64,000 bases of DNA. Source: Pseudomonas cremoris (GTDB lineage: Bacteria > Pseudomonadota > Gammaproteobacteria > Pseudomonadales > Pseudomonadaceae). The translations under genes and the position numbers were made by a program. The notes beneath the pieces were generated by a model that had not been told where the DNA came from, ran no database searches, and saw only the letters and a program-made list of their open reading frames with translations. The DNA is taken from assembly GCF_014230465.1 (NCBI RefSeq), contig NZ_JAAXCY010000005.1:186001-250000 (forward strand), in the 5' to 3' direction. Below are positions 8,002 through 16,027 of the stretch, piece after piece; positions within the stretch are counted from its first letter, which is position 1, and each line of letters opens with the position of its first letter.

Positions 8002-10395
8002 ATGGAGATGTCCATTGATGGACACAAAGCCTTGGTGAGCCTGGATCGGGCTCGTTGTCTATGGCGGTCGGTGTGGGTCGCGGGAAGCGTGTCTGGTCTG
8101 GTGTTTGCACCGCTGGGCATGGCTGCGCCGTTGCCGCCCCCTCCCAGCAGTATGGAGGCTGTAGCCGATGCTCAATTGTTCCTGGAACTGGTGGTCAACC
8201 AGCGAGATACCGGACGGGTGGTTGCCGTCAGTCAACGAGCGGGGAGCTTGTTTCTGCCGGCGAGCGTGTTGCAGGAGATCGGGATGAAACTGCCGGGAGA
8301 CCTGCCCGTCGAGGTCGACCTGGACAAGTTGCCGGGCCTGCACAGCGACTACGACACCCAGGCCCAGCGCCTGGTGCTCACGGTGCCACCCGCGTGGTTA
8401 CCGGAGCAGTTTATCGGCAATCGCAATAACTACCCGCGGGGCCAAGCGCTGACCAGTTTTGGCGCGCTGCTCAACTACGATGCCTACCTCAACGACACCG
8501 ACGACAGTGGCACCTACCTTGGCATCTTCAACGAAGTACGCCTGTTCGATATCTGGGGCACGCTGTCCAATACCGGCCAATACCGCACCACCATTGGCCG
8601 TGAAACCGAAGGCAGCACCCTCAACAATGGCTACCGACGCTACGACACCACTTGGCGTTTCTCTGACGATGAGCGCCTGCTGACCTACGAAGCGGGCGAT
8701 GTGATCAGCGGCGCGTTGCCCTGGAGCAGTTCGGTGCGCCTGGGTGGGGTGCAGGTGTCCCGCGATTTTGGTGTGCGTCCGGATTTGGTGACATACCCCT
8801 TGCCGCAGTTCGCCGGGGAAGCCGCAGTGCCGTCGTCGGTCGACCTGTTTATCAACGGCTACAAATCCAGCAGCGCCGACCTGCAGCCCGGGCCCTACAC
8901 CCTCACCAACGTACCGTTTATCAACGGTGCTGGCGAAGCGGTGGTGGTGACGACTGATGCACTTGGGCGGCAGGTCTCGACCACGGTGCCGTTCTATGTC
9001 ACCAGCACGTTGCTGCAAAAGGGCCTGACGGATTTTTCGGTGTCCGCCGGTAATTTGCGTCGTGACTACACCGTGCGCGATTTTGGCTACGGGCCGGGAG
9101 TGACCAGCGGCACTTTTCGATACGGGCTATCGGATGCGTTGACCGTGGAAGGGCATGCCGAAGCGTCGAATGACCTGACCCTCGGCGGTGTGGGTGGCAA
9201 CCTGCGATTGGGCAATTTTGGCGTATTGAATACGGCAGTGAGTCAAAGCCAGTTCGATGGCGGTTCGGGGCAGCAACTGAGCCTGGGGTATCAGTACAGC
9301 AGCCAGCGCTACAGCCTGTCCTATCAGCGGATTGAGCGCCGTGACCAATACGCCGATCTCACCCTGATCGACACCCCTTACGCCAGCCTCAGCAAGCGCA
9401 GCGAACAGGTGACGCTGAGCCTGAACCTCAACGACTTCGGCAGCCTGGGCGCGGGCTATTTCGATGTGCAGGCGGCGGATGATTCGCGCACTCGCCTGCT
9501 TAACCTGACGTGGAGCAAATCGCTGTGGCGCAACACCAGCTTTTATCTCTCGGCCAACCGTGAGATGGGTGACAGCAACTGGGCGGTGCAGGGGCAATTG
9601 ATCATTCCGTTCGATGTCTACGGCAGCCTTAGCATGGGCAGCGAGCGCAGCAATACCGGCCAGGTGCAACAGCGGGTCAATTACAGCCGCGCGGTCCCGG
9701 CGGCGGGCGGTGTAGGTTTCAACCTGGGCTATGCCAGTGGCGACGCCCCGACCTACCGCCAGGCTGACCTGACTTGGCGCTTGCAGTCGGTGCAGTTGCA
9801 GGCCGGTGTGTATGGCACCCGCGATGCGCAAACCCGTTGGGCCGATGCCGCCGGCTCGCTGGTGTGGATGGACAAGCAGTTCTTTACCGCCAACCAGGTC
9901 AACGATGCCTTTGTCGTGGTGAGTACCGACGGTTTTGCCGGGGTGCCCGTGCGCTACGAGAACCAGGTGGTCGGCGAAACGGACCGCAACGGGCATTTAC
10001 TGGTGCCGTGGAGCAGCGCCTATTACCGCGCCAAATATGAGATCGACCCGTTGAACCTGCCCACCAACGTGCAAGTCGCCAACGTTGAGCAGCGGGTGGC
10101 GGTACGTCGGGGCAGTGGCTATTTGCTGGAATTTCCGGTGCGCCGGGTGGTGGCGGCCAGTATCACATTGGTGGATTCCCAGCATCAGGACTTGCCCCTG
10201 GGCAGCCAGGTACGCCACGAACAAAGCGGTGGGGTGGCGGTGGTCGGCTGGGACGGTTTGGTCTACCTGGAAAACCTGGCGGTGCATAACACCCTGCAGG
10301 TCACTCTCGGCAGTGGGCAGAGCTGCCAGGCAACCTTTGATCTGGACACTTCCCAGGAGCAGGTGCCTCTGGTTGGTCCGCTGGTGTGTCAATGA
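8002..10395 (+). CDS. csuD: Outer-membrane pilus usher, CsuD/FimD-like
   Basis: A 797-residue usher, full length. After a signal segment (to about residue 42, PLGMAA) the N-terminal chaperone-binding domain starts (DAQLFLELVVNQ...). The 24-strand barrel includes the plug region (SSVDLFINGYKSSSADLQPG, then YTLTNVPFINGAGEAVV). The C-terminal domains follow from ~640 (VSTDGFAGVPVRYENQVVG, LPTNVQVANVEQRVAVRRGSGY) and the protein ends with a Cys-containing SCQATFDLD domain. The exact start is uncertain: ATG at 8002 or 8008, neither with a good ribosome site. It secretes and orders the subunits encoded around it. The tip gene starts 16 bp after its stop. Confidence 0.9.
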   Translation: MEMSIDGHKALVSLDRARCLWRSVWVAGSVSGLVFAPLGMAAPLPPPPSSMEAVADAQLFLELVVNQRDTGRVVAVSQRAGSLFLPASVLQEIGMKLPGDLPVEVDLDKLPGLHSDYDTQAQRLVLTVPPAWLPEQFIGNRNNYPRGQALTSFGALLNYDAYLNDTDDSGTYLGIFNEVRLFDIWGTLSNTGQYRTTIGRETEGSTLNNGYRRYDTTWRFSDDERLLTYEAGDVISGALPWSSSVRLGGVQVSRDFGVRPDLVTYPLPQFAGEAAVPSSVDLFINGYKSSSADLQPGPYTLTNVPFINGAGEAVVVTTDALGRQVSTTVPFYVTSTLLQKGLTDFSVSAGNLRRDYTVRDFGYGPGVTSGTFRYGLSDALTVEGHAEASNDLTLGGVGGNLRLGNFGVLNTAVSQSQFDGGSGQQLSLGYQYSSQRYSLSYQRIERRDQYADLTLIDTPYASLSKRSEQVTLSLNLNDFGSLGAGYFDVQAADDSRTRLLNLTWSKSLWRNTSFYLSANREMGDSNWAVQGQLIIPFDVYGSLSMGSERSNTGQVQQRVNYSRAVPAAGGVGFNLGYASGDAPTYRQADLTWRLQSVQLQAGVYGTRDAQTRWADAAGSLVWMDKQFFTANQVNDAFVVVSTDGFAGVPVRYENQVVGETDRNGHLLVPWSSAYYRAKYEIDPLNLPTNVQVANVEQRVAVRRGSGYLLEFPVRRVVAASITLVDSQHQDLPLGSQVRHEQSGGVAVVGWDGLVYLENLAVHNTLQVTLGSGQSCQATFDLDTSQEQVPLVGPLVCQ

Positions 10396-10411
10396 GTTAA
10401 GGAGTGTGCGT

Positions 10412-11392
10412 GTGCGGGGCAAGGGACGGCTGTGGGGTCTGTTGGCGAGCTTGGGGATGGCGGGGCAGGTACACGCCGCATGCAGTGTGGTTGCTACCTC
10501 ACCGGCCAGTTTTGGCTCGGTGAGTTCGATGTCGGTGCTCACCACGGTGCAGCCCAGTTCCACCCCCAACGCCGGCTTGAGCTGCGCACCACTGTTGCTG
10601 TCGGTGCTGGGGAGTGGCGACCACTTCATCGCTACTGTCACGGGGTCGACCCAGGGCGGAATGCTTGGGCCGACGGGCGACGTGATCCGCTATACCCTCT
10701 ATGCCAACAACACCACGACCTATCCGATGACACGCGGTACCGCGTTCGACTTTGGCGGCAGTGGTGGTATCGCTCAGTCTTATGGGCTGGTGTTTGGCCC
10801 CGGCACAAAGACCCTGCCGCTGTACCTGGGCAGCCTCACGGGTAGCAACGTGGCAGCGGGCTTGTACAGCGAAACCCTGAGCATTCTCTGGAGCTGGAAC
10901 TATTGCTCGGGCATTAACCTGATCGGCGTCTGCCTGGGCCGCGACACTGGTACCAATACGGCCACGTTGACCGTCAGCATGCTGGTGACCAACGACTGTC
11001 AGATCACCACGCCTCCCATCAGCTTCGGCAGCGCGCCGGTGGTCAGTGGTTTTTCCACCGTGACCGGTCAGGCCAGCGTCAACTGCACAAAGGGCAGTGC
11101 CTATACCGTCGGGCTCAGTGATGGCCAGCATCCGGTCAGCGTGGGAGGGCGACGGCAGATGATTTCCGGTACCAACCTGTTGGCCTACGACATTTTTGTG
11201 AGTGCCAGCACCACCCGCTGGGGCAGTGTGGGCGCGGCGCGACGGGCCAGTGGCACGGCCGACGTCAACCCCGGTAATGGCCTGGGCACCGGCAGCCAGA
11301 TCTTCAACTACAACGCCAAGATCTACACCGACCAGGCCACGCCTCCGGGTGGTACCTATCTGGATAACGTGATTCTGGACGTCGGGTTCTAG
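10412..11392 (+). CDS. csuE: Two-domain SCPU tip protein, CsuE-like
   Basis: A 326-residue secreted protein with two spore-coat-U-type domains, the architecture of the CsuE tip adhesin. The GTG at 10412 is chosen because TAAGGAG (10398-10404) lies 7 bp upstream. The signal peptide covers residues ~1-21 (ending QVHA). Domain 1 (~22-180) begins AACSVVATSPASFGSV; domain 2 (~185-326) begins VTNDCQITTPPISFGSAPV and ends GTYLDNVILDVGF. In CsuE the N-terminal domain carries hydrophobic finger loops that bind abiotic surfaces and the C-terminal domain receives the donor strand of the next subunit. It is the last gene of the pilus operon and overlaps the convergent anti-sigma gene by 4 bp. Confidence 0.87.
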   Translation: MRGKGRLWGLLASLGMAGQVHAACSVVATSPASFGSVSSMSVLTTVQPSSTPNAGLSCAPLLLSVLGSGDHFIATVTGSTQGGMLGPTGDVIRYTLYANNTTTYPMTRGTAFDFGGSGGIAQSYGLVFGPGTKTLPLYLGSLTGSNVAAGLYSETLSILWSWNYCSGINLIGVCLGRDTGTNTATLTVSMLVTNDCQITTPPISFGSAPVVSGFSTVTGQASVNCTKGSAYTVGLSDGQHPVSVGGRRQMISGTNLLAYDIFVSASTTRWGSVGAARRASGTADVNPGNGLGTGSQIFNYNAKIYTDQATPPGGTYLDNVILDVGF

Positions 11393-12123
11393 AACGTCTG
11401 CAGCGGCGACGGCTGATCCGCCGGGCGGACCATCGCATAGTTGTAGCCGGCGCCGGACCAATACTCGGCCTGCAAGCCATCGGCGCTACGGCTGCCTCGA
11501 GGCAGGAAACCATTATCCGGACCCGGCGGGCGGATGTAGAAGCTGATACGCCGACCTTGCTGGTCCTCATACAGCACCATCGCCGCTGCGCCTTGGTCGG
11601 TGGTGAGCAAACGCCCACTGACCGGCGTAAACCCCGCCGCGCTCAGGTCCGGCAGGCGGTGGGCCTGGTTGAAGTAGCGGTCGAGCCAAGCCTGCATATT
11701 GCCGCTACCCTGGGCCTGGTAATCGGCGGGCATGATGCCGTCCTGGGCAAACAGCCGGTAAGCCTGCATCGCATCGGCCATTGGCAGCAGCGGCGGCTGC
11801 GTGGCTTCGCGGGCGTGCCAACCCCCCAGGCCGCCGAGGCTGACGGCAATCAGTAGCAGCGACGCCGTGGCCAAATGCCTGCGTGATTGGTGCTTGATGC
11901 GCTGACGTATCAATGCCGGGTCCAGGTCCGGGTTGGCGGGCTGTTGCAGGGCACCGCCCAACGCGGCACGCAGCAAGTGCGCGTCCTGCTGCCACGCATG
12001 GACCTGGGCGGCCACGTCGGGGTGGGCTGCCAAGTAGGTTTCAAGCACACGGCGGTCGCTCTCCAGCAGTTGGTGATCGACGTAGGCATGCAAATCGCGT
12101 TCGCTGGGGGGCAGGCTGATCAT
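11389..12123 (-). CDS. Anti-sigma factor, single TM
   Basis: A 244-residue membrane anti-sigma factor. The cytosolic N-terminus (DLHAYVDHQLLESDRRVLETYL) matches the RseA/ChrR-like anti-sigma pattern for short zinc-less domains. There is one TM segment at ~85-102 (LATASLLLIAVSLGGLGGW) and a periplasmic C-terminal part of ~140 residues. Its ATG overlaps the stop of the ECF sigma gene (ATGA), so the two are translated as a pair. It presumably holds the sigma factor inactive until an envelope or oxidative cue. The target cue is unknown; the divergent catalase-like gene suggests peroxide or another oxidant. Confidence 0.87.
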   Translation of the reverse strand: MISLPPSERDLHAYVDHQLLESDRRVLETYLAAHPDVAAQVHAWQQDAHLLRAALGGALQQPANPDLDPALIRQRIKHQSRRHLATASLLLIAVSLGGLGGWHAREATQPPLLPMADAMQAYRLFAQDGIMPADYQAQGSGNMQAWLDRYFNQAHRLPDLSAAGFTPVSGRLLTTDQGAAAMVLYEDQQGRRISFYIRPPGPDNGFLPRGSRSADGLQAEYWSGAGYNYAMVRPADQPSPLQTF

Positions 12124-12626
12124 TTGAGTATCCGCAGGGAAGGGCTGGCAATTTCGCCATCACTGAGTAAACGCAGGGCTTGGCGTGCCCGCGACAGGCG
12201 CGACATCACGGTGCCGATCGGCACATCGAGGATCTCGGCGACTTCTTTGTAGCTCAAGCCCTCGACCGATACCCACAGCAACAGCGCGCGTTGCTCGGTG
12301 GTGAGTTGATCGAAGGCTTGCAGGGTCGACTGGGCGATGACCGTGCGTTCCACCGACGGCTGCGCGTCATCGCGGCCAGTAAAGAATTCCAGCATGCGGG
12401 CATAGCGCCGCGTACGGCGGTGGGCGTCGAGGAACTGCCGGTAGAGGATCGAGAACAGCCACGCGCGCAGATCACCTTCCAGGCGTTTGTCGGCCCAACG
12501 GGTGATTGCCCGTTCCAGGGTCGATTGCACCAAGTCGTCGGCGCTGCTGGCGTGACGGGTCAGGGACACGGCAAAGCGTCGCAGCCTGGGGATGAGTTCA
12601 CGTAACTGTTCGTCGAGTTCATGCAT
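12120..12626 (-). CDS. ECF RNA polymerase sigma factor
   Basis: A 168-residue ECF sigma factor. Region 2 is seen at RLRRFAVSLTRHASSADDLVQ...LRAWLFSILYRQFLDAHRR, and region 4 at LTTEQRALLLWVSVEGLSYKEVAEILDVPIGTVMSRLSRARQ. The ATG at 12626 starts MHELDEQLRE, the normal N-terminus; a longer in-frame reading to 12764 would run through the promoter. It is co-translated with the anti-sigma gene downstream and divergent from the catalase-like gene. Both its own promoter and the divergent one carry the same GGAATA-N15-CGTC pattern, so positive autoregulation is likely. Confidence 0.92.
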   Translation of the reverse strand: MHELDEQLRELIPRLRRFAVSLTRHASSADDLVQSTLERAITRWADKRLEGDLRAWLFSILYRQFLDAHRRTRRYARMLEFFTGRDDAQPSVERTVIAQSTLQAFDQLTTEQRALLLWVSVEGLSYKEVAEILDVPIGTVMSRLSRARQALRLLSDGEIASPSLRILK

Positions 12627-12661
12627 GGGAGTCTGGTTGGTCACTACGCTGGGACTAGGGA

Positions 12662-12686
12662 GACGTCCGGCTTCGACGGTTATTCC
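12662..12686 (-). promoter_or_regulatory. Candidate ECF promoter of the sigma operon
   Basis: Reading the minus strand, GGAATA (12686-12681) is followed by exactly 15 bases and CGTC (12665-12662), 36 bp before the sigma ATG. The same pattern and spacing occurs on the other strand at 12715-12739. Confidence 0.65.
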
Positions 12687-12714
12687 AGGCTGCGAAAAAT
12701 AAATCCAGGGCCTG

Positions 12715-12739
12715 GGAATAGAGCGGATTGGCGTTCGTC
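12715..12739 (+). promoter_or_regulatory. Candidate ECF promoter of the catalase-like operon
   Basis: GGAATA at 12715-12720, a 15-bp spacer, then CGTC at 12736-12739, 57 bp before the ATG of the catalase-like gene. GGAA...CGTC is the classical ECF pattern, and it mirrors the element of the sigma operon. Confidence 0.65.
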
Positions 12740-12795
12740 CTAATGCTCCGACCTTATGTTTCACCCCCTAAGGCCTTTGGCCCTGGAGTTCCTTC

Positions 12796-13878
12796 ATGGT
12801 AGATCACTCATCACCGCCCCGTCCCCCGTTGAGTAAAGCGAGCCTGATCGCGCGACTCGCGGCGATTGGTGGCGTGGTTGCGGTTGTGGCGGGGGCGTTT
12901 GCCTACGTCAATGGCACCCTCGACCCACAACGCCTGCGCCCGAAAACCCTGGTCAATGCACTGGAAACCAACAATGGCGTGCACCCGGGCTTCCGTCGTA
13001 ACCATGCCAAGGGCGTCTGTGTAGCCGGATACTTTGAAAGCAGTGCCGAGGCGCGAGCCTACTCCAGTGCCCAGGTGTTCAGCGACGCCAAGACCCCGGT
13101 GATTGGGCGGTTTGCATTGCCCAGCGGCAACCCCTATGCGCCGGACAGCAGTGTGCCCATCCGCAGCTTTGCCGTGCAGTTCAGCCAGGCCAACGGCCAG
13201 CAGTGGCGTACGGGGATGAACAGCATGCCGGTGTTCCCGGTCGGCACGCCCGAGGCGTTTTATCAGATGCTCAAGGCTGGCGCGCCCGATCCGGCCACGG
13301 GCAAGCCGAACCCTGCAGCGATGCCAGCGTTTTTTGCCGCCCATCCCGAGACGGCGCCGTTCCTGGCGTGGGTCAAGACCGCCAAGCCGTCGGCGAGCTA
13401 CGCAACCGAAACCTATAACGGCATCAACGCGTTTTTCCTGGTGAGCGCCGACGGCAAGCGCCAGGCCGTGCGGTGGGGCGTGGTACCACAGAGTCAGGAT
13501 GCCGTGGGTGATAGCGCGCCGGCCGGTGGCGACTTCCTCGAAAAAGACTTGGGGCAACGTCTGGCTGCTGGGTCTTTGCGCTGGCAATTGACTATGACCT
13601 TGGCCAACCCAGGTGACCCGTTGGACGATGCGAGCAAGACCTGGACCGGCGAGCACAAGGTGCTGAACGCCGGCACCCTGGTGCTGCAAAGCAGCCAGCC
13701 ACAAGCTGACGGTGATTGCCGCGACATCAATTTCGACCCGCTGATTTTGCCCAGTGGCATCGAAGCCTCCAATGACCCATTGCTGGCCGCCCGCTCGGCG
13801 GCGTATGCCAGTTCGTACCTACGCCGCGCCGGTGAAGTCAGCGCGTTGCACAGCGCCCCCCAGGAGTCGAAGCCATGA
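12796..13878 (+). CDS. Membrane-anchored catalase-family peroxidase (SrpA-like)
   Basis: A 360-residue catalase-related heme peroxidase, shorter than true catalases (about 480 or more). An N-terminal TM anchor or uncleaved signal (residues ~18-38, IARLAAIGGVVAVVAGAFAYV) should place it on the periplasmic side. Visible family features are the distal histidine region GFRRNHAKGVCVAGYFE, the FAVQFS segment, and near the C-terminus the proximal heme tyrosine in RSAAYASSYLRR. SrpA-like enzymes reduce organic peroxides more than they dismutate hydrogen peroxide. It overlaps the cytochrome b561 gene by ATGA, which could supply its electrons from quinol (inference), and it is likely controlled by the divergent ECF sigma. 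Confidence 0.9.
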   Translation: MVDHSSPPRPPLSKASLIARLAAIGGVVAVVAGAFAYVNGTLDPQRLRPKTLVNALETNNGVHPGFRRNHAKGVCVAGYFESSAEARAYSSAQVFSDAKTPVIGRFALPSGNPYAPDSSVPIRSFAVQFSQANGQQWRTGMNSMPVFPVGTPEAFYQMLKAGAPDPATGKPNPAAMPAFFAAHPETAPFLAWVKTAKPSASYATETYNGINAFFLVSADGKRQAVRWGVVPQSQDAVGDSAPAGGDFLEKDLGQRLAAGSLRWQLTMTLANPGDPLDDASKTWTGEHKVLNAGTLVLQSSQPQADGDCRDINFDPLILPSGIEASNDPLLAARSAAYASSYLRRAGEVSALHSAPQESKP

Positions 13879-14414
13879 ATGCTCAACCACGGTTTTTTGC
13901 TCCGTTGGCGCGCCTGCTGCACTGGTTGATGGCGCTGATGATCATCGCCATGCTGTTCATCGGTGCCGGCCTGGCGGCATCGGTTTCGGAACGGCATGAG
14001 TGGTTGATCCACCTGCACAAACCACTGGGGATTGCGATTTTGGCGTTGGTGATCGTGCGGCTGGTGGTGCGCTTTTCCACGCAGCAACCGCCGTTGCCCG
14101 CTGACGTGCCGTTGTGGCAAGCGCTGGCGGCCAAGGCGTCCCATCTGGTGTTGTACGGCTTGATGCTGGTGTTGCCGTTGCTGGGCTGGGCAATGATTTC
14201 AGCCGCGGGGGACCCGGTGATGCTCAGCAGTTCGCTGCAGTTGCCGGCGCTGGTGGGGGCCAACGCGCCGTTGTTTGCGGTGTTGCGCAAGGCCCATGGG
14301 TATCTCGCCTACCTGTTGTTTCTGACGGTACTGTTGCACCTTGCGGCGGCGCTGTTCCATGGGTTGATCCGCCGCGATGGTGTGCTGCAGAGCATGACCG
14401 GCACCAAACCCTAG
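13875..14414 (+). CDS. Cytochrome b561
   Basis: A 179-residue four-helix membrane cytochrome of the bacterial b561 family. The helices are at roughly 15-35, 47-66, 88-108 and 140-163. Candidate heme-ligating histidines are in RLLHWLMALM (helix 1), WLIHLHKPLG (between helices 1 and 2) and in helix 4 (KAHGYLAYLLF and LLHLAAALFH). The start overlaps the peroxidase stop (ATGA). The pairing of a periplasmic catalase-like peroxidase with a b561 is conserved in many proteobacteria and suggests transfer of quinol electrons across the inner membrane. It ends 4 bp into the convergent carboxypeptidase gene. Confidence 0.9.
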   Translation: MNAQPRFFAPLARLLHWLMALMIIAMLFIGAGLAASVSERHEWLIHLHKPLGIAILALVIVRLVVRFSTQQPPLPADVPLWQALAAKASHLVLYGLMLVLPLLGWAMISAAGDPVMLSSSLQLPALVGANAPLFAVLRKAHGYLAYLLFLTVLLHLAAALFHGLIRRDGVLQSMTGTKP

Positions 14415-15562
14415 CGCAGGACGTTGACGATATCGGCGATGCTGCTCAACACGTCCTTGCCCAGTTGCATCGAGCGTTTGCCCGACCAACCGGTGTGCGC
14501 GTTGGGGGCGTCGTTGTTGTCTTTGAAGGGCATTTCCAGGGTCAGCGACAGGCAGTCGTATTGCTCACCCACGGCGTTACAGGCCAGCGTCATGTTGGCT
14601 TCGCCCGGCAGGTCGCGGGTGTAGCCGTGGGTGGTCTGGAAGTCGCGGGTCAGTGAGCTCAAGTGGCTGCGAAAATGTTTCTCCAGCTTTTCGATGCGCG
14701 GCGAGTAGCCGGGGTTACCTTCACAACCGGCGGTGAAGACGTAGGGGATTTCCTCATCGCCGTGGATATCGAGGAACAGGTCCACGCCGTAGTGTTCCAT
14801 TTGCTGCTGGACGAACAGCACTTCGGGGCTGATCTCCTGGCTAGCGCTCTGCCAGGCACGATTGAGGTCCTGGCCCATGGCGTTGGTGCGCAGATGGCCG
14901 TGGAAAGCGCCGTCCGGGTTCATGTTGGGCACCAGGTAAAGATCGGCAACTTTCAACAGCTTTTTCATCTCGGTGTCGCCGTCTTGCTGCAGGCGTTCGA
15001 TGATGCCTTCCATAAACCATTCAGCCATGTGCTCGCCGGGATGCTGCTGGGCGATGATCCAGATCTTTCGTCGGCCTTCGCCGCCCTTGCCACGACGCAG
15101 CAACTGGATATCACGGCCTTCGGCACTTTTCCCGGTCGCCAGCAGTTTTGTACCTGCGCGGTTCAGCGCCTGGTCGATCAGCCAGTCGTGTCGCTCACGG
15201 CTATAGGGTTCGAAATAGGCAAACCAGGCGTACTTTTGACGCGTCTGGAGGCTGATATGCAGGATTTCCCCATCAAAGCGCGAAGGCACCCGAAACCAGT
15301 TGATATGGTCATAGGACGCTACGGCGTTGTAGTCACTCCATGCGTGTGGGTAAGAGGACTTGCCTGCATTACTCAGGCGAAACGTGTGGGTGTGGCCCAC
15401 GTGCATGCCTTCGGCCTTGAAGTGGAACCATTGGAAATGTTGGCTGCGTGTGTCGGGTTTGATTGCCAGCAGTAACTGATAGGCGTCATGGGCATCCAGT
15501 ACCTGGATATTGCCACTGTCGAAGTCGGTGCTGATCCTGATGGACGTCAAGGCCACGGTCAT
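14411..15562 (-). CDS. Cytosolic M14 metallocarboxypeptidase (bacterial CCP)
   Basis: A 383-residue M14 zinc carboxypeptidase of the cytosolic (CCP/Nna1) branch, like the structurally known P. aeruginosa CCP. An N-terminal beta-sandwich domain (residues ~1-125, with the HFQWFHFKAEG and SYDHINWFRVPSRFDG segments) precedes the catalytic domain. Zinc ligands are in QQHPGEHMAEWFMEG (HxxE) and the third histidine in LFLDIHGDEEIPY. The substrate-binding region includes VPNMNPDGAFHGHLRTNAMGQDLNR, and the catalytic glutamate is in LSLTLEMPFKD. No signal peptide. The ATG at 15562 is chosen over a TTG/GTG-type extension because it starts at the folded domain. Its bacterial substrate is unknown. Confidence 0.88.
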   Translation of the reverse strand: MTVALTSIRISTDFDSGNIQVLDAHDAYQLLLAIKPDTRSQHFQWFHFKAEGMHVGHTHTFRLSNAGKSSYPHAWSDYNAVASYDHINWFRVPSRFDGEILHISLQTRQKYAWFAYFEPYSRERHDWLIDQALNRAGTKLLATGKSAEGRDIQLLRRGKGGEGRRKIWIIAQQHPGEHMAEWFMEGIIERLQQDGDTEMKKLLKVADLYLVPNMNPDGAFHGHLRTNAMGQDLNRAWQSASQEISPEVLFVQQQMEHYGVDLFLDIHGDEEIPYVFTAGCEGNPGYSPRIEKLEKHFRSHLSSLTRDFQTTHGYTRDLPGEANMTLACNAVGEQYDCLSLTLEMPFKDNNDAPNAHTGWSGKRSMQLGKDVLSSIADIVNVLR

Positions 15563-15834
15563 AGTCTGGTTGCCTGAATATGAGTGTTGTAGCAGATATC
15601 TTACACAGGCGCGGGGCAAAATCTTGACGCAAAATTGTTGCAGGGAGGAGGGGGCGTCGTCCTTGACGCCGCAGCAGCTTAGAGTCTATGAGATTGATTC
15701 TCAAGCGCTAATTCGCAAAGATCCGGTCTAGAGCGCTGGTTCGGCTTTCTTTTGGCGATGGTCTTTTGCTACCATGCGCGCCATCGAGCAACACACAGTC
15801 TTCATTAGCCTGAAGCCACGCCAGGGAAACTGGC

Positions 15835-15864
15835 AAAAAAAAGACCCGGCCAAAGAGCCGGGTC
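15835..15864 (-). terminator. Intrinsic terminator of PrrF
   Basis: An 8-bp GC stem (15843-15850 with 15857-15864), a 6-nt loop, and a run of eight A on the plus strand (15835-15842), meaning eight U at the RNA 3' end. Confidence 0.93.
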
Positions 15865-15951
15865 AAAAACCGTGATTAGCCTGATGAGGAGATATTCCAA
15901 GAGTCCGACCTAAGGTCCCTTGGTCTATCGACTGATCTCGCGATCAGCTAG
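15835..15951 (-). ncRNA. prrF: PrrF iron-stress small RNA
   Basis: On the minus strand the segment begins with the 5' stem CTGATCGCGAGATCAG (from 15947), passes through CTCATCAGGCTAATCACGG, and ends with a perfect terminator (GACCCGGC-TCTTTG-GCCGGGTC followed by eight T). This is the layout of Pseudomonas PrrF RNAs, whose CTCATCAGGCTAATCAC core pairs with sodB and other iron-protein mRNAs. A Fur box and promoter (TTGACT-N16-TATTAT, minus strand) sit immediately upstream. The length, about 117 nt, fits. The 5' end is placed ~7 nt after the -10 box and may be off by a few bases. Its role is repression of non-essential iron proteins when Fur is inactive. Confidence 0.9.
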
Positions 15952-15954
15952 GTC

Positions 15955-15977
15955 CAATAATAATCATTATCATTTGC
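15955..15977. promoter_or_regulatory. Fur box over the PrrF promoter
   Basis: The stretch AATAATAATCATTATCATTT (from 15956) matches the GATAATGATAATCATTATC Fur consensus closely and overlaps the -10 and spacer of the minus-strand PrrF promoter. Fur bound there would block PrrF in iron-replete cells. Confidence 0.85.
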
Positions 15978-16027
15978 AAGTCAAATGTTTTTATCCGCGA
16001 GATAGAAATATTTTTGCTTCGCGTCTG

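Noticed and set aside
15687..15705. Second Fur-box-like stretch (TGAGATTGATTCTCA)
   Set aside because: Only a partial match to the consensus and no gene or RNA was found that it could serve.
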